The position numbers were made by a program, and so were the translations under genes. Positions 27,395 through 36,105 of a stretch of DNA of 64,000 bases are shown piece after piece. The notes beneath the pieces were generated by a model. The model was not told where the DNA came from, did no database searches, and saw only the letters and a list, made by a program, of their open reading frames with translations. Each line of letters starts with the position of its first letter. Positions within the stretch are counted from its first letter, which is position 1. Source of the DNA: Candidatus Melainabacteria bacterium (GTDB taxonomy: Bacteria > Cyanobacteriota > Vampirovibrionia > LMEP-6097); the NCBI GenBank assembly GCA_005110385.1, contig DUDT01000004.1, positions 62,001 to 126,000 on the forward strand. The letters are read 5' to 3'.

Positions 27395-27841
27395 TTAATA
27401 TTCATTAACCCTGAAACGAGTGGAAACTAAATCATCTATTTCCTTTATCTCTTCCTGTAAAAGCTCTTTTTTATAGTCTTCTAGTGCATTTTCTTTCATG
27501 ATTTCTAGTCCTTTTTCATCACGAGAGTACTGCACTAGTTTTTTTTGTTCTACTTGGACTAATTTTTGTCTTTTAGCTAATCTAACTGTTTCTGTATTTC
27601 GTTCGTGCTGAAGCTTTTGACCGAATATTTCTTTACTTTGATGATCAAGAAGATTAAAGCCCTCTTGGGCTTTTTGAATCATAGTATGGTAAACCTCTTC
27701 CTGTTTATCATCTATGGCTGTGATCTTATCTTCGATCTCACGATAACCTTGTAATGCTTTATTGTATTGGGCGAGCTGTTTATCTTTCAGTATCTTTTTG
27801 TACTTTAATACAGCATCTAGCCTAAACTGAAATTTCTTCAC
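27395..27841 (-). CDS. fliJ: Flagellar export protein FliJ
   Basis: A 148-aa, almost entirely alpha-helical coiled-coil protein. It opens with the FliJ hallmark FQFRLDAVLKYKKILKDKQLAQ and continues with heptads rich in Lys, Gln and Glu. FliJ is the stalk of the flagellar export ATPase FliI. Position directly upstream of fliK supports the identification. The 149 nt upstream, up to the tRNA, should hold the operon promoter, though none is obvious. Confidence 0.85.
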   Translation of the reverse strand: MKKFQFRLDAVLKYKKILKDKQLAQYNKALQGYREIEDKITAIDDKQEEVYHTMIQKAQEGFNLLDHQSKEIFGQKLQHERNTETVRLAKRQKLVQVEQKKLVQYSRDEKGLEIMKENALEDYKKELLQEEIKEIDDLVSTRFRVNEY

Positions 27842-27974
27842 TTCACTTATATTTGTTTAATTCAGTACTTTTGATCTAAGCTTTTTGGTGTGTTTTTTCA
27901 GATGTATTCACTATTTCTAAATTTTAATAATTATTCCTTAAAAAGGACTTTAGATACATACTTTCTTGTGGTAT

Positions 27975-27980
27975 TATAAT
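27975..27980 (+). promoter_or_regulatory. Probable -10 box for tRNA-Asn
   Basis: A perfect TATAAT sits 10 nt before the first tRNA base. No convincing -35 lies 16-18 nt upstream. Confidence 0.5.
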
Positions 27981-27990
27981 CTAGCGTTGA

Positions 27991-28065
27991 TCCCAAGTAG
28001 CTCAGCGGTAGAGCTATCGGCTGTTAACCGATCGGTCACTGGTTCGAATCCAGTCTTGGGAGCCA
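27991..28065 (+). tRNA. tRNA-Asn (GTT), CCA encoded
   Basis: Cloverleaf by eye: acceptor TCCCAAG/CTTGGGA, D-arm GCTC/GAGC, anticodon stem ATCGG/CCGAT around the loop CTGTTAA (anticodon GTT at 28023-28025), T-arm ACTGG-TTCGAAT-CCAGT, discriminator G and encoded CCA. The gene is intact. It is also the integration target of the adjoining island: bases 28021-28067 recur at 39908-39954, so the 3' half has probably been restored by the element. Its own terminator now seems to lie about 12 kb away at 39962. Confidence 0.97.
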
Positions 28066-28067
28066 TT
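28021..28067. repeat. Attachment site, tRNA-proximal copy (47 bp)
   Basis: Identical over 47 bp to 39908-39954. It spans the tRNA anticodon loop to just past the CCA and includes the self-complementary word ACCGATCGGT, a plausible core for a tyrosine recombinase. The copies flank about 11.9 kb that contain a recombinase at each end. Confidence 0.9.
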
Positions 28068-28093
28068 TTTAAGAGTCAGAATACAGTGAATCA

Positions 28094-28113
28094 CCAGACG
28101 TTCCGTGCGGGAC
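28094..28113 (+). repeat. Subterminal inverted repeat, left copy
   Basis: CCAGACGTTCCGTGCGGGAC. Its reverse complement, with one mismatch, lies at 39824-39843. Each copy is just inside one end of the island (27 nt and 64 nt from the att repeats), like recombinase arm sites or element termini. Confidence 0.75.
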
Positions 28114-28265
28114 TAATTTATTATATCTTATAGATAAATTTTTGCTTTGGGTGGTCGGTAAAAAAATAATTTAGTTACTTTGGGTAATCGGCCATTGCTG
28201 ATTCGACAAAAAATGATATATTAAGACTAGATACCAAGAGAAAGTGATATTTCTCCTAAGGTCCA

Positions 28266-28330
28266 GATAAGCCAGTGGGTAGCTCATAAGAGTCCATATA
28301 TAGCTGAATCTGGGTAGCCACTGGTCTATC
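28266..28330. repeat. Long imperfect hairpin in island left end
   Basis: Arms GATAAGCCAGTGG and CCACTGGTCTATC (13 positions, one mismatch, one wobble) enclose about 39 nt. The word GGGTAGC occurs just inside each arm. It could be an RNA structure or part of an origin or arm-site region. Confidence 0.5.
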
Positions 28331-28370
28331 ATCATAGTCTTTTGTATCTTTTTATAGTTAGATCTATTTA

Positions 28371-28392
28371 AATCCGTAATAACGGGGAGTTT
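28371..28392 (+). repeat. 22-bp direct repeat, copy A
   Basis: Contains ATCCGTAATAACGGGGAGTT. It recurs with one change at 28430-28451, 59 nt start to start. Each unit also contains the small dyad CCGT/ACGG. Confidence 0.7.
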
Positions 28393-28429
28393 GGCTAGTT
28401 CTAATTTTACTAATATTTTCTTCTACATG

Positions 28430-28451
28430 AATCCGTAGTAACGGGGAGTTT
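28430..28451 (+). repeat. 22-bp direct repeat, copy B
   Basis: Contains ATCCGTAGTAACGGGGAGTT, differing from copy A at one base. It lies about 85 nt upstream of the recombinase start, which suits a regulatory or replication iteron. Confidence 0.7.
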
Positions 28452-28536
28452 ATGTATAGGGCGGTATAGTAAACAGTTTTTAGCTCAATGAGCCTTGTGC
28501 GTTCATTGGAAATTTATATTATTAAAGGACAATAAA

Positions 28537-28914
28537 ATGACTTTTGAGAAAGAGTTTTGCAATTCTATTGCAGTAGCCAGAGGCTTTACAAAAACAGATC
28601 AAAAAATACATAAACTAAAACAAAAGATCCCAACACAACATAAATCAGTAATAGAAGCATGGGATCAAGCCATGAAAAATGCTGCATCTTGTTATGGAAG
28701 AATAGTAGGACCGAATACTAGAAGGATTTACTTTAATGCTGCGGTTAAATTCTTTAAATACGTGAAAAATGATTATTCTAATCTCTATCAAGCCTGTGTA
28801 ATGGCTATAGATGAATGCAGACCAGAGCAGTTTTCAACTCGTAAGCATATTAAGGAGGCTGGGATTAGCTTAGCCAAATTTTTAATTTATAAAGGAGAGC
28901 TATTAAATGACTAA
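28537..28914 (+). CDS. Tyrosine recombinase, N-terminal core-binding half (split gene)
   Basis: 125 aa from the ATG at 28537, which has a ribosome site aaaggac. The track's GTG at 28495 is not needed. The segment GRIVGPNTRRIYFNAAVKFFKYVK and the helices after it look like the SAM-like core-binding domain of phage-type integrases. The second recombinase in this island has a similar stretch, GRPIGPRTLEIYEYYFHLY. There is no catalytic domain here. That lies in the next gene, which starts in another frame with an 8-nt ATGACTAA overlap and its own AAGGAG site. The two products probably assemble into one recombinase. Confidence 0.7.
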   Translation: MTFEKEFCNSIAVARGFTKTDQKIHKLKQKIPTQHKSVIEAWDQAMKNAASCYGRIVGPNTRRIYFNAAVKFFKYVKNDYSNLYQACVMAIDECRPEQFSTRKHIKEAGISLAKFLIYKGELLND

Positions 28915-29563
28915 TGAATTAATTGAGTTAATCAAATCTGTAAATCTAAAAAAGGTAAAGGAAGCTCATGTCAAATTAAAAGATACGAAAATTAAAAGAA
29001 CTATTTCTAGGGTAATAGATACCTTAAGCTTAGAGGATTTAGGAAAAGCTCTAGAAACTAACGAAAGACTTTTAACTAGTGAAGCTAATAAAGAGCTAAA
29101 TAAAATTATTATGCTCTTTGCTTTCTGGACTGCTTTTAGAGCCTCTGAAATTATTAACCTAGAAATAACAGATATAAACTTAAAAGCTAATCGTCTTCTA
29201 GTAAGACAGGGGAAAGGCTCTAAAGATAGAGAAACGGGGATGAGTAAAGAGATTAAGCCACATTTAGAAAGGTATCTAAATGAGATTAGACCACAGTCTA
29301 AATCATTAAAAGCTTTTCTTTTATCTGATGGGCGGGAAATTACTTTAGACAGGCTAGAGAAGAGAATTAAGTATATCTTTAAAAAAGCTGGTCTTAAAGG
29401 TTTATTACACAGCTTTAGACGTGGTGCTTTAACTCATTATGCTAATCGTGGAGTGCCTTTAAGCCATCTTCAGATTATCGCAGGACACGCAAATATTCAG
29501 ACCACTATGAGCTATGTAAATCACAAAGTAGAAGAGGTAATCAATGCACAGATTAATTGGTAG
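28907..29563 (+). CDS. Tyrosine recombinase, catalytic half (split gene)
   Basis: 218 aa carrying the full catalytic set of the tyrosine recombinase family: Arg in FRASEI near residue 77, Lys in GKGSKDRE near 107, HSFRRG near 168, the GH of IIAGH near 192 and the nucleophile in TTMSYVNH near 203. It lacks the N-terminal core-binding domain, which the overlapping upstream ORF supplies. Its job should be integration and excision at tRNA-Asn. The intact catalytic residues and the coupled start argue against a decayed frameshifted integrase. Confidence 0.85.
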   Translation: MTNELIELIKSVNLKKVKEAHVKLKDTKIKRTISRVIDTLSLEDLGKALETNERLLTSEANKELNKIIMLFAFWTAFRASEIINLEITDINLKANRLLVRQGKGSKDRETGMSKEIKPHLERYLNEIRPQSKSLKAFLLSDGREITLDRLEKRIKYIFKKAGLKGLLHSFRRGALTHYANRGVPLSHLQIIAGHANIQTTMSYVNHKVEEVINAQINW

Positions 29564-29615
29564 TGATTTTAAAAGCATAAATAATAATTTAAACAAACCA
29601 ACAGGAGACAGTATT

Positions 29616-31901
29616 ATGGACAGTTTTAGATGTTCGATCAACGATAAGATAATTAATAAAGATCTAGATGCTCTAAAGAAGCATAATTCAAACTTTCAGG
29701 AAATTGAGCTTAATATTCAGGAGTTATTAGAGAGTATTAGTCAAGGTAAAGCCTTCTCTCCAATAGCATTTAAGGATAATACTAGAACTGGTAAGAATTT
29801 CATATCGGCTCAGCTCTTAGTTCTAGATTTTGACAATTCCAATCTAAAAGAGACTTTAGGGCATGAATATATAAAAAGCCATGCTAGTGCTTACTATACG
29901 ACACCTAGCCACAGAGTAGGTTCTAATGGTGATAAATTTAGAATCATTTTTCAAGTACCTGAAATTATTACAGATCAAGAGACGTATAAAACTTGTTTGG
30001 AGAATTTGCTAGGGAAATTTCCAGAGGCAGATCAAGCCTGTAAAGATACCGCTAGAAGCTTTTATGGTTCTAAGAATTGCATTTATGAATACTGGAATAA
30101 GAAAATCAGCTTAGAAGAATTTGAAAATCTAAAGATACCTAAAATTACCAGAAAAAAAAGTGAGAAAAGGCTGTCACCCCTGTCACCTGTCACTGATGAA
30201 AAACTATTTAATGAAATAAGAGACATGCTAAAGTCCATTCCAGCTTCTATCACTTATGAAGAATGGCGTAATATAGTCTGGGCTTTATGTTCTAGGCTTA
30301 ACCCTGAAGAAGTCAGAGACTTAGTTAATTCATGGAGTCCAGATTATAAGAATGATGGAGAGCATTTAGAAGAATTAATCAGCAGATATGACGGCAGTAT
30401 AACGATCAGGACTCTTTACTATCATGCTCAAAAACATGATTATGATTTACCTAAGCACTACCTAAAAAAACTAACAGCAGGGCAGGCAGTGGAAGAAGAA
30501 TTAATTAAAAGAAAGAATCGGATAATTATTTCGGTCTCTGGTTTACTGCATGAGTATAAGAACGGCTACTATGAGCCAATTAAAGACACTGAGTTTAATA
30601 AGGAAGTATCTAATTTCTTTAAGGAGTATATTACTAGTTTCAAGACTGGAGCCACTGATTATGCTAAGCCCTGCCATACAGAGGAAGCGTATAAATATCT
30701 AGTACAGAGTTATGCAGTAGATATAGATAAAATTAATCCAAGTGGGATAAACCTAAAGAATGGCTTTCTGAGACTAGCTTATGATGAAAGATTTAAGCCA
30801 GTTTTTACTCTAGAAGAGCATAAGCCAGAACAGCTTAATATCTATATCTGTGATTATGAATATAGTCCAGAGGCTAATGATTCAGACTTAAGCGGATTCT
30901 TAAATAATGTCTTAGATAAGGTAGATCAGGAGATCATTTTAAGATTAGTCGCTAGCTGCTTAGATATTAAGACTGCTCGCAAACATGCTGGTAGAGGGCT
31001 AAAAGCTGTAATAAATTATGGGGATGGAGCTAATGGAAAAGATACTCTAAGAGAGATCTTTACTCAGCTAATCGGGAAGCATAGATTTACTAGCATATCC
31101 TTGCAAAGCTTTAAGGAAGCTGATTCGGGAAGGAGATTTGGGATTTTTGATTTATATCGCTCTGCGATTAATTGGTCCTCTGAGAATAGTGCGATTAATA
31201 CAGATAAATCACAGACCCTAAAAGCTGCGATTACTGGTGATCCTATACAGCTAGAGAGGAAGAATAAAGATCCGATAGAAGCTAGTCCTAGAGCGATTTT
31301 CTTTTTTAATATGAATGGAACACCTAATATTAGTTCTCTAAGCGAAGCCGTGAAATCTAGGTTATGCCCTATAGAATTTAAAAATACTTTTAAAACTAAT
31401 CCTAATCTGAGTATTAGCACTGAGAAGAAGGCGGACCCGAGATTTAAAGAAGATCCAGAGTTTATTAGAAAGACTATTCTGCCAGCTCTACTGAACCTGA
31501 TTATAGATTCTTTCAGTAAATTATTAGATGAAGGGATAGATTATAGCTCTAAAGAAAAGCATTTCGAGGATATAGCTAGAAGTAATAATCATCTATTAGA
31601 GTTTATTGGGGAATTGTCTTTAGTGGAATGCTCTTTAGATCAAGGTCTTAGCGTTGGTGAAATTTATGAGTCTTATATTCAGTGGTGCTTAAGCTCTGGG
31701 TTAGCTAATGATAAGAGTGGAATCTCTAAAGCTAGCTTTATTAGTGAGACTGATAGATTTATCTCTAATCCAGCTGAGATGAGTAAGAGGCTTGGGGAGT
31801 GTTTTTTAGGTGTTAAGAGGGGGAGAGTGAAGAGGGATGGAAGGCTTGTTAGGGTGATTGGGGTGAGGGTGGATGACTTCTCTAGAATCTCAGCACATTA
31901 A
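29616..31901 (+). CDS. PrimPol-PriCT2-SF3 helicase replication protein
   Basis: 761 aa from the ATG at 29616, which has a good AGGAGA site 8 nt upstream. The track's ATG at 29544 lies inside the previous gene. The N-terminal part resembles an archaeo-eukaryotic primase-polymerase: acidic strand LLVLDFD near residue 67-73, TTPSHRVGSNGDKFRIIF near 100. A PriCT-2 linker follows (LKSIPASITYEEWRNIVWAL). The C-terminal D5/P4-type SF3 helicase has Walker A GDGANGKDT near residue 467 and later FFFNMNGTPNI and KSRLCPIEF. Such proteins start replication of satellites and plasmids such as phage P4. The 3' end overlaps the convergent hsdS-like gene by 4 nt. Confidence 0.85.
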   Translation: MDSFRCSINDKIINKDLDALKKHNSNFQEIELNIQELLESISQGKAFSPIAFKDNTRTGKNFISAQLLVLDFDNSNLKETLGHEYIKSHASAYYTTPSHRVGSNGDKFRIIFQVPEIITDQETYKTCLENLLGKFPEADQACKDTARSFYGSKNCIYEYWNKKISLEEFENLKIPKITRKKSEKRLSPLSPVTDEKLFNEIRDMLKSIPASITYEEWRNIVWALCSRLNPEEVRDLVNSWSPDYKNDGEHLEELISRYDGSITIRTLYYHAQKHDYDLPKHYLKKLTAGQAVEEELIKRKNRIIISVSGLLHEYKNGYYEPIKDTEFNKEVSNFFKEYITSFKTGATDYAKPCHTEEAYKYLVQSYAVDIDKINPSGINLKNGFLRLAYDERFKPVFTLEEHKPEQLNIYICDYEYSPEANDSDLSGFLNNVLDKVDQEIILRLVASCLDIKTARKHAGRGLKAVINYGDGANGKDTLREIFTQLIGKHRFTSISLQSFKEADSGRRFGIFDLYRSAINWSSENSAINTDKSQTLKAAITGDPIQLERKNKDPIEASPRAIFFFNMNGTPNISSLSEAVKSRLCPIEFKNTFKTNPNLSISTEKKADPRFKEDPEFIRKTILPALLNLIIDSFSKLLDEGIDYSSKEKHFEDIARSNNHLLEFIGELSLVECSLDQGLSVGEIYESYIQWCLSSGLANDKSGISKASFISETDRFISNPAEMSKRLGECFLGVKRGRVKRDGRLVRVIGVRVDDFSRISAH
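30171..30193 (-). repeat. Triple GTGACAG heptamer cluster inside primase gene
   Basis: Three CTGTCAC words (30171-30177, 30180-30186, 30187-30193), i.e. GTGACAG on the minus strand, at spacings of 9 and 7. They encode the linker LSPLSPVT between PrimPol and PriCT-2. A second trio in the other orientation lies at 38211-38234. Possible initiator binding sites. Confidence 0.5.
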
Positions 31902-33322
31902 TCCTGTTCTTGTTTTATTGCGTCTTCAATTATCTTGTTAATTGCCTGTTGTTTTTCTTCTATTTGTCTGTCAATTACTTTTTGCTCGTCAAGTTGTGTT
32001 TTGATTTTTTCAACTATTTCAGCTTGTTTGGTTTCGTCCCAATCAGGAATTGGAAATTCCTTTATTTGGCTTGGAAAAATGTTGGTATTGTTGCCAAGTC
32101 CTTTTTTGTGAGTGTAAACCAAATACTGAAAAAAGTCGCTACGCATATAGTAGTAAGCACACAAAGGGTCAAAACCTGTAAGTCTTATTCTTTGTGTGAA
32201 GTCTGCAAAAATTCCGTTGATGTCTTCGTCTTCAATTAGAGCAACTTTTCCAATTGTTCCTTCGCCTGAACGTGCTAAAAGTATGTCGCCTTTTTTGACT
32301 GTCTTGTTTAGGTTGCTTGCTGAATAACTTTCAGATACCTTTTTGCAGTCTTCGGGGTCAAATGCCCACGTTTTGATGTTGGACATTGCGATGTAAAAAT
32401 ATTCCCCGTCTTCGTCATAGTCGCTTGGGGAAACACTTTTGCCTAAAACGATATTATCGGAAATGTAATCTTTAATTTTTTTGTTTGTCTTGCTTTCTAA
32501 GAACGATTGGATATAAGCTCCTGCTTTATTGTGAAAGCGAATACCCATTCGGCAATCAATGTTGTTTGCAAATTTTGAAATACTTGATGTGTAGGCTTTT
32601 TCTTTCTTAATGGATTCAAACGCTGACCAATCAAATACTAATGCTTCCCCAAAAACTTGATTAATGATGTTTAAAGTCTGTTTTTTTGTCGTCTTTAAAT
32701 TTGAAATTTCTTGTTTTAAAGGATTTATTTTTTCAAGTAGTTCTAATTGTGAGTTAACAAGAGCATCTACAATTGCTTTTGGAAAACGAATAGTTTTTAA
32801 ATCATCTTCTTTTAAAGTTGGGTATCCTTTCCCTTGTCTTGATACAGCATTTATTTGATTGATAAATTTTGTTCTTAGAACTAAAAAGAAAAGTTCAGAA
32901 TTTATTCTTGGTCTTATTTGAATAAATGCTTTGGTGAAATAAGTGTCTTCATTCTCAATCAGAACGTTTTTATTTAGGTATGGTCTAATTTTAGAAATTA
33001 ATACATCACCTGATAAGGGTTTGATAATGTCGCCTTTTTCTATTTTTTTAAATAAACTTTCATTTTCTTCCTGTCTTTCATCAAATGACAATTCTACAGG
33101 TTCAACTTCTCCCAATTTATTCACGTTGCCAATTTCAGCATATAGAAATTTATCGAATGTTGAAATATCAATGCTTTGAAAAGAAACGAAATCAAATAAC
33201 TGTCGATAAGAGTAAAAGTCTTTATTGCTCGTTTCAAAAGACGAAATATACTTGTAATCGTATCTCAAACTTTCTTCTGAGCGGAAATCAGAAAGTTTCT
33301 TTTTTTGAATATTTACTCCCAT
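31898..33322 (-). CDS. R-M specificity subunit (HsdS-like)
   Basis: A 474-aa two-TRD specificity protein of the type I/BcgI kind. It has two target-recognition halves (about residues 20-180 and 240-420). Each ends in a helical spacer, with LELLEKINPLKQEISNLKTTKKQ centrally and EIVEKIKTQLDEQKVIDRQ at the C-terminus. Typical strands are KGDILLARSGEGTIGKV and FPSQIKEFPIPDWDE. It sets the DNA sequence recognised by the adjoining nuclease-methylase, whose stop it overlaps by 10 nt. Base and codon use differ from the neighbours (more C-ending Asp/Asn codons, more CGN Arg), as in the next gene. This suggests the pair was acquired separately, perhaps from Bacteroidota. Confidence 0.85.
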   Translation of the reverse strand: MGVNIQKKKLSDFRSEESLRYDYKYISSFETSNKDFYSYRQLFDFVSFQSIDISTFDKFLYAEIGNVNKLGEVEPVELSFDERQEENESLFKKIEKGDIIKPLSGDVLISKIRPYLNKNVLIENEDTYFTKAFIQIRPRINSELFFLVLRTKFINQINAVSRQGKGYPTLKEDDLKTIRFPKAIVDALVNSQLELLEKINPLKQEISNLKTTKKQTLNIINQVFGEALVFDWSAFESIKKEKAYTSSISKFANNIDCRMGIRFHNKAGAYIQSFLESKTNKKIKDYISDNIVLGKSVSPSDYDEDGEYFYIAMSNIKTWAFDPEDCKKVSESYSASNLNKTVKKGDILLARSGEGTIGKVALIEDEDINGIFADFTQRIRLTGFDPLCAYYYMRSDFFQYLVYTHKKGLGNNTNIFPSQIKEFPIPDWDETKQAEIVEKIKTQLDEQKVIDRQIEEKQQAINKIIEDAIKQEQD

Positions 33323-36105
33323 ACTACGTCTTTTCTTATGTTGTCTAATATGGTTTGTAATTCAGAAGTGCGAAGCACAATGTCGTCACTTTTGTATCTT
33401 GAAAGCACGCCATTTTTAAAATGGTTGATTAGTTCGGTATCTGTTCTTTCGGTAAATTCTGATTTTAGGCTGTCGCTTTCATAATACTTTTTGAAAATCT
33501 CTAACACTTGGGCTTTTTCAGTTTCAACCTGTTCAATTTTCAAGTTTTGATTTTCAATATCAGCCGTTAGTTTTTCAGATTTCTTTTTAAGTGCTTCGGT
33601 TTCTTTACCGTCTAATTTCTTATTGACTGTTTCCAATTTCGTTTTCATTTCTGCCAATTGCTCTTTCAAAATCTTAATGTCTTGGTCGTAATCTTCCAAG
33701 ATTTGTTTTGTCTCAATTGTGTTTGGTGCATATTCAATATCGTAAAGCTCGTTGGGCATTGGATTTTCGCCTCGTTTGGTTCGTTTGTAGCCAACATTTT
33801 CGGCTTCTGCCATAAAAATATCGTAGTCTATTTCCTTGGCTACTTCACCAAATACCCACCAAGCATTATAAAAGCCAAATACATTGGTTTCCTTTTCAAA
33901 TTTTGAAAGGCTGTTAATTTCTTCGCTGTATTTGGTTAATAGTTCTTTTGGGTTGAGTGCTTCGTCTTCGGGTGTAATGTAGTCTTTCAAGAAGCGTTTA
34001 ATGTTCTCTTTAATGTGTTTTAAATCTTCTTTTTCAATGATTTCAACGGCTTCTCTATCTTCTTTCTTCAAAAGTTCCTTTAGGTCGGTAGAGAGTTCTT
34101 TTACCCAAGCAAATTTTTTGCTGAGTTTGGCTTGATTTACAAAATAGTCGTGATAGCGAGTTACACGAGTTTTAAGTTTTGCCCATTTTTTTCCGTATTG
34201 GTCCCAAAGCTCGTTCCATTGCTCAACTTGTTTTTTGGTTTTCTTTTGAGCAAATAGCAAACTTGTTTTGGTTGAAGTGTAAGGCTCAAATGTTACCTGC
34301 GGTAAACTAACGATTGCTTTTACATTGAAATACTTGAACAGAAATAAGCGAATGTATTTGTTTTCGGTGGTGTCAAAAACGCTTTCAGGCAAAACAACAC
34401 CCAAACGACCGCCTTCTTTTAAAAGCTGGTAATATCGTTCAATAAATAAGTTTTCAGAATTATTTTTGTCGCCAAACACAAAAGTACTTTTTACTTCTCG
34501 TTGTGTTTGTGTGTCCAAATCAACGCTAAAAGGTGGGTTACTTATCACAATGTCAAATTTTGCATTTACTTCTTTATCGTTATAAAGCGTTTCGGGGTTT
34601 GCTGTTTCTAAATAGTTGGGTGATGTTTCTTTTACATAGAAACGGAAAGGTGACAAACCGTCTTTTACAAAAATGTTTGTTGAGCCGTCACCATGCAAAA
34701 TCATATTTACTTTGGAAGCTGTGCCTAAGTCAAAGTTGATTTCAGAGGCATAGAGATATTCTTTTGCCCATTTGTTCTCGGCGTAATCAGGCGTGAAAAG
34801 TTCTTCGTAACGCTGTTTGATTTGTCGGCTTGATTTGAGTTTATCTTTTTGTTTGTATTTAACTTCTTTGGTGATGAGCTTCATTGCTTCAACTAAATAG
34901 GTTCCACTTCCTGCCGAGGGGTCAATGATGAGCGGTAATTCTCGGTCGTTGTTCAGTCGGTCAATTGCTAACTTGTCAAGTTGTAAAGCGTAAAGTAAAA
35001 AGTTTACGATTGGGGTAGGGGTGAAAAACTGTCCTTTGTGTTGTTTGAAACCATCTCTTGTAATGCTTTCAAAGAAATCTCCCAAAATGTCTTTTCCGTC
35101 TAACGAACTACGACCTTCCAAAAATGAAAAGTTCTCTAAGGATTGAACGGTATAAATGAGCTTGTTTAGTGGAAACTTATTTTGGTTAATGATGTTGTCC
35201 TCATCAATTTTTTTCTGTTCCGAAACATTGAGCTGGTCTTTTAAGGCTCTTTTGTAAAGTTGGTTTATTCGGTCGTAAACCTTTTCAGATGCTTCAATAT
35301 GGCTTCCATACTGGTAAATCTGAAAATCGTATTCTTCTCCGTCTTGCTTTTCATATTCGTCTTGAATTTTTGCAAGAATGATTTTTACAAGTGAGTAGAA
35401 AATTTCACTGTCGTTAGTTCCGCCACCGCCCCAAAGCACATTGTGTAAGTTTCTGCCCAAACCTTCAATTTCTTCACGATTGATTTTGCTTCTTAAATCG
35501 TGTTTTTCATCTCCTTTGAATAGTGGCTGTTTCTTGGGTTCACCGTAACTTGCGGTTAATTCAATTCCAATGGAAATAAAACCGTCATTTTCCCAATCAG
35601 TGTAGTTTCTGTACTTCTCAAAATCAATGATAATTGCTTTGTCTAAAATCCCTTCATCTTGTAGATCGGCTGTATAGTAAACCAAATATTTTACTTTGGT
35701 CTTATAGTCTTTTTCTTCGGCTGCTGCCAATGAGAAAAGTTGCCCTTCAATTTCTTCTTTGTCTTTCTCGAACTTGTCTGGTGCTTTGGCTTCTATGAAA
35801 AAGAAGGGATTGCCTTTATCGTCTTTAACAATGATGTCAATACGTGGTGTTAATTTTCCGTGTCCTGCTTTTATCGAATATTCTTTTTCAATTTCAATGT
35901 TTTCGGGTTTGTAGTCAAGTTCATTGACTAAGTGGTCAATGAGAAATGCTCTTACAATTTCTTCGTCACCTGTCAAGGATTTTAAAACTCTGTTCTGCTT
36001 TATTTTCTCGGAATACTGAACAGTCGCTTTGTCAATGTTGATTTTGGCAACACTATTTTTCTGTTTGTGCAGGTTCTGTTCAATATTTTGTTTCCAATCT
36101 TTCAT
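33313..36105 (-). CDS. Fused restriction nuclease-N6-adenine methylase
   Basis: 930 aa. The N-terminus is an HSDR_N-like PD-(D/E)xK nuclease fold: PRIDIIV near residue 85 and FFFIEAKAP near 103 give the D...ExK catalytic set, with a later GQL. An HsdM-type N6-adenine methyltransferase follows, with the AdoMet loop DPSAGSGTY near 395 and catalytic NPPF near 523. The C-terminal ~200 residues contain a long coiled coil (EQLAEMKTKLETVNKKLDG). With a separate S subunit and no hsdR anywhere near, the layout is that of BcgI-like type IIG/IIB enzymes, which cut and methylate in one complex. It could alternatively be a methylase with an inactive nuclease domain. Confidence 0.85.
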   Translation of the reverse strand: MKDWKQNIEQNLHKQKNSVAKINIDKATVQYSEKIKQNRVLKSLTGDEEIVRAFLIDHLVNELDYKPENIEIEKEYSIKAGHGKLTPRIDIIVKDDKGNPFFFIEAKAPDKFEKDKEEIEGQLFSLAAAEEKDYKTKVKYLVYYTADLQDEGILDKAIIIDFEKYRNYTDWENDGFISIGIELTASYGEPKKQPLFKGDEKHDLRSKINREEIEGLGRNLHNVLWGGGGTNDSEIFYSLVKIILAKIQDEYEKQDGEEYDFQIYQYGSHIEASEKVYDRINQLYKRALKDQLNVSEQKKIDEDNIINQNKFPLNKLIYTVQSLENFSFLEGRSSLDGKDILGDFFESITRDGFKQHKGQFFTPTPIVNFLLYALQLDKLAIDRLNNDRELPLIIDPSAGSGTYLVEAMKLITKEVKYKQKDKLKSSRQIKQRYEELFTPDYAENKWAKEYLYASEINFDLGTASKVNMILHGDGSTNIFVKDGLSPFRFYVKETSPNYLETANPETLYNDKEVNAKFDIVISNPPFSVDLDTQTQREVKSTFVFGDKNNSENLFIERYYQLLKEGGRLGVVLPESVFDTTENKYIRLFLFKYFNVKAIVSLPQVTFEPYTSTKTSLLFAQKKTKKQVEQWNELWDQYGKKWAKLKTRVTRYHDYFVNQAKLSKKFAWVKELSTDLKELLKKEDREAVEIIEKEDLKHIKENIKRFLKDYITPEDEALNPKELLTKYSEEINSLSKFEKETNVFGFYNAWWVFGEVAKEIDYDIFMAEAENVGYKRTKRGENPMPNELYDIEYAPNTIETKQILEDYDQDIKILKEQLAEMKTKLETVNKKLDGKETEALKKKSEKLTADIENQNLKIEQVETEKAQVLEIFKKYYESDSLKSEFTERTDTELINHFKNGVLSRYKSDDIVLRTSELQTILDNIRKDVVWE

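Larger units (their letters stand above)
28066..28536. other. Island left-end non-coding region
   Basis: About 470 nt without a gene between the tRNA and the first recombinase gene. It holds a 20-bp inverted repeat matching the other end of the island (28094-28113), a long imperfect hairpin (28266-28330) and two 22-bp direct repeats (28371-28392, 28430-28451). The density of repeats suggests binding sites for recombinase, excisionase or the replication initiator. The track's GTG start at 28495 falls in this stretch but is not used. Confidence 0.6.

Noticed and set aside
28371-28451. CRISPR array from the direct repeats
   Set aside because: Only two 22-bp units, one spacer-sized gap and no cas genes.
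28890-28915. Programmed frameshift joining the two recombinase halves
   Set aside because: No slippery heptamer at the overlap. The second ORF has its own ATG and AAGGAG site, so re-initiation is simpler.
31064-31420. 118-aa minus-strand ORF inside the primase gene
   Set aside because: It is antisense to the conserved SF3 helicase region and is explained as a shadow.
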